Of a stretch of DNA of 64,000 nucleotides, positions 63,257-64,000 are shown piece after piece (within the stretch, counting starts at the first letter, position 1; each line of letters opens with the position of its first letter). The position numbers were made by a program, and so were the translations under genes. Source of the DNA: Streptomyces sp. TLI_105 (GTDB lineage: Bacteria; Actinomycetota; Actinomycetes; Streptomycetales; Streptomycetaceae). The DNA lies in assembly GCF_900105415.1 (NCBI RefSeq), contig NZ_FNSM01000001.1, positions 4,058,501 to 4,122,500 of the forward strand, given 5' to 3'. The notes beneath the pieces were generated by a model that saw only the letters and a program-made list of their open reading frames with translations, was not told the origin of the DNA and made no database searches.

Positions 63257-64000
63257 ATGACTCAGGCCCCCGCGCCCTCCAAGGCCGTCCGCCGACAGCA
63301 CGACCGCGAGATCGTCTCCCTCGCCCTGCCGGCCTTCGGCGCGCTCGTCGCCGAGCCGCTGTTCCTCATGGTCGACAGCGCCATCGTCGGGCACCTCGGC
63401 ACACCTCAGCTCGCGGGCCTCGCGATCGCCGCGGCACTGCTCTCCACCGCCGTCAGCGTCTTCGTCTTCCTCGCCTACGCCACCACGGCCGCCGTCGCCC
63501 GACGCGTGGGCGCGGGCGATCTCCAGGCCGCCATCCGGCAGGGCATGGACGGCATCTGGCTGGCGCTCCTCCTCGGCGCCGCCGTCGTGGCGCTGACCCT
63601 GCCCACGGCGCCCTGGCTCGTCGATGTCTTCGGTGCCTCGGACACCGCCGCCCCGTACGCCGTCACCTACCTCAGGATCTCCAGCCTCGGAATCCCCGCC
63701 ATGCTGGTGGTCCTGGCCGCCACCGGCGTCCTGCGCGGTCTCCAGGACACCCGTACGCCTCTCTATGTGGCCATCGCCGGCTTCGCGGCCAACGGCGCGC
63801 TCAACGCCGGCCTGGTCTACGGCGCCGGCCTGGGCATCGCCGGCTCCGCCTGGGGCACGGTCATCGCCCAGTACGGCATGGCCACCGCCTACCTCGTCGT
63901 GGTCGTCCGAGGCGCCCGACGCCACGGCGCCTCCCTCCGCCCCGACCCGGCCGGCATACGCGCCTCCGCCCAGGCCGGCGTCCCCCTCCTGGTCCGTACG
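63257..64000 (+). CDS. MATE-family efflux transporter (partial, cut by window end)
   Basis: The first 248 residues of a MATE (multi-antimicrobial extrusion) transporter, DinF-like branch: EIVSLALPAFGALVAEPLF, VDSAIVGHLG, GVLRGLQDTRTPL. At least five membrane segments are seen. Runs off the right edge. Position next to dnaB matches dinF in other streptomycetes as I remember them. ATG in weak ribosome-site context. Confidence 0.88.
   Translation, partial: MTQAPAPSKAVRRQHDREIVSLALPAFGALVAEPLFLMVDSAIVGHLGTPQLAGLAIAAALLSTAVSVFVFLAYATTAAVARRVGAGDLQAAIRQGMDGIWLALLLGAAVVALTLPTAPWLVDVFGASDTAAPYAVTYLRISSLGIPAMLVVLAATGVLRGLQDTRTPLYVAIAGFAANGALNAGLVYGAGLGIAGSAWGTVIAQYGMATAYLVVVVRGARRHGASLRPDPAGIRASAQAGVPLLVRT

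Overview
This is Streptomyces chromosomal DNA. The base composition is very GC-rich, the codon third positions are strongly G/C, and the window carries the sporulation pair ssgR-ssgA, the fused cydDC, dnaB, and three exact parS sites plus one near-match. parS sites cluster around oriC in Streptomyces, and dnaB also lies near oriC in the streptomycetes I remember, so the window probably sits in the chromosomal core on one side of the origin, with the right end nearer oriC.

Left third (1-28,600): a lipopeptide-type non-ribosomal peptide cluster that continues beyond the left edge. One leftward transcription unit reads TauD-family dioxygenase, SHMT-like PLP enzyme, a 4,938-aa synthetase (fatty acyl-AMP ligase, ACP, four C-A-PCP modules), a 1,523-aa synthetase (C-A-PCP plus a degenerate terminal C domain), a diaminobutyrate aminotransferase and a JmjC-like cupin hydroxylase. 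Hand-read adenylation codes suggest an acylated pentapeptide: two unassigned residues, an aminoadipate-like residue, 2,4-diaminobutyrate (matching the aminotransferase in the operon), and one unassigned residue. No thioesterase is in the window. A Sfp-type phosphopantetheinyl transferase, an MbtH protein and two LuxR-type regulators flank it. A 24-bp element with 20 identical positions occurs twice, each time in a divergent promoter region of the cluster (upstream of the dioxygenase and upstream of the TrmB/LuxR regulator). Beside that regulator is a rightward pair: a 106-aa protein and a 46-aa peptide with an N-terminal membrane or signal segment and a short acidic tail, a possible signalling peptide.

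Middle left (28,600-32,570): accessory genes, namely a MarR regulator divergent from a membrane protein / SGNH hydrolase / NAD(P)-binding protein operon, and a HAD phosphatase.

Middle (32,567-46,400): core respiration and metabolism. A DevS/DosS-like two-GAF histidine kinase lies next to cydDC, cydB and cydA, with a perfect Rex-type operator upstream of cydA. Then come a cyclophilin-like protein, hisC, a LacI regulator, a proline-rich PPP phosphatase and a membrane protein.

Right (46,384-64,000): thiC with a TPP riboswitch, a YibE/F membrane protein, ssgA-ssgR, small membrane and cupin proteins, a low-molecular-weight tyrosine phosphatase, a cystathionine gamma-lyase-like enzyme, LysR and MarR regulators, Nudix, GNAT and HAD enzymes, a flavohemoprotein, a beta-lactamase-fold hydrolase, dnaB, and the start of a MATE transporter cut by the right edge. 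DnaA-box-like 9-mers occur upstream of dnaB and upstream of hisC. No tRNA, rRNA, CRISPR, insertion sequence or integrase was recognised.
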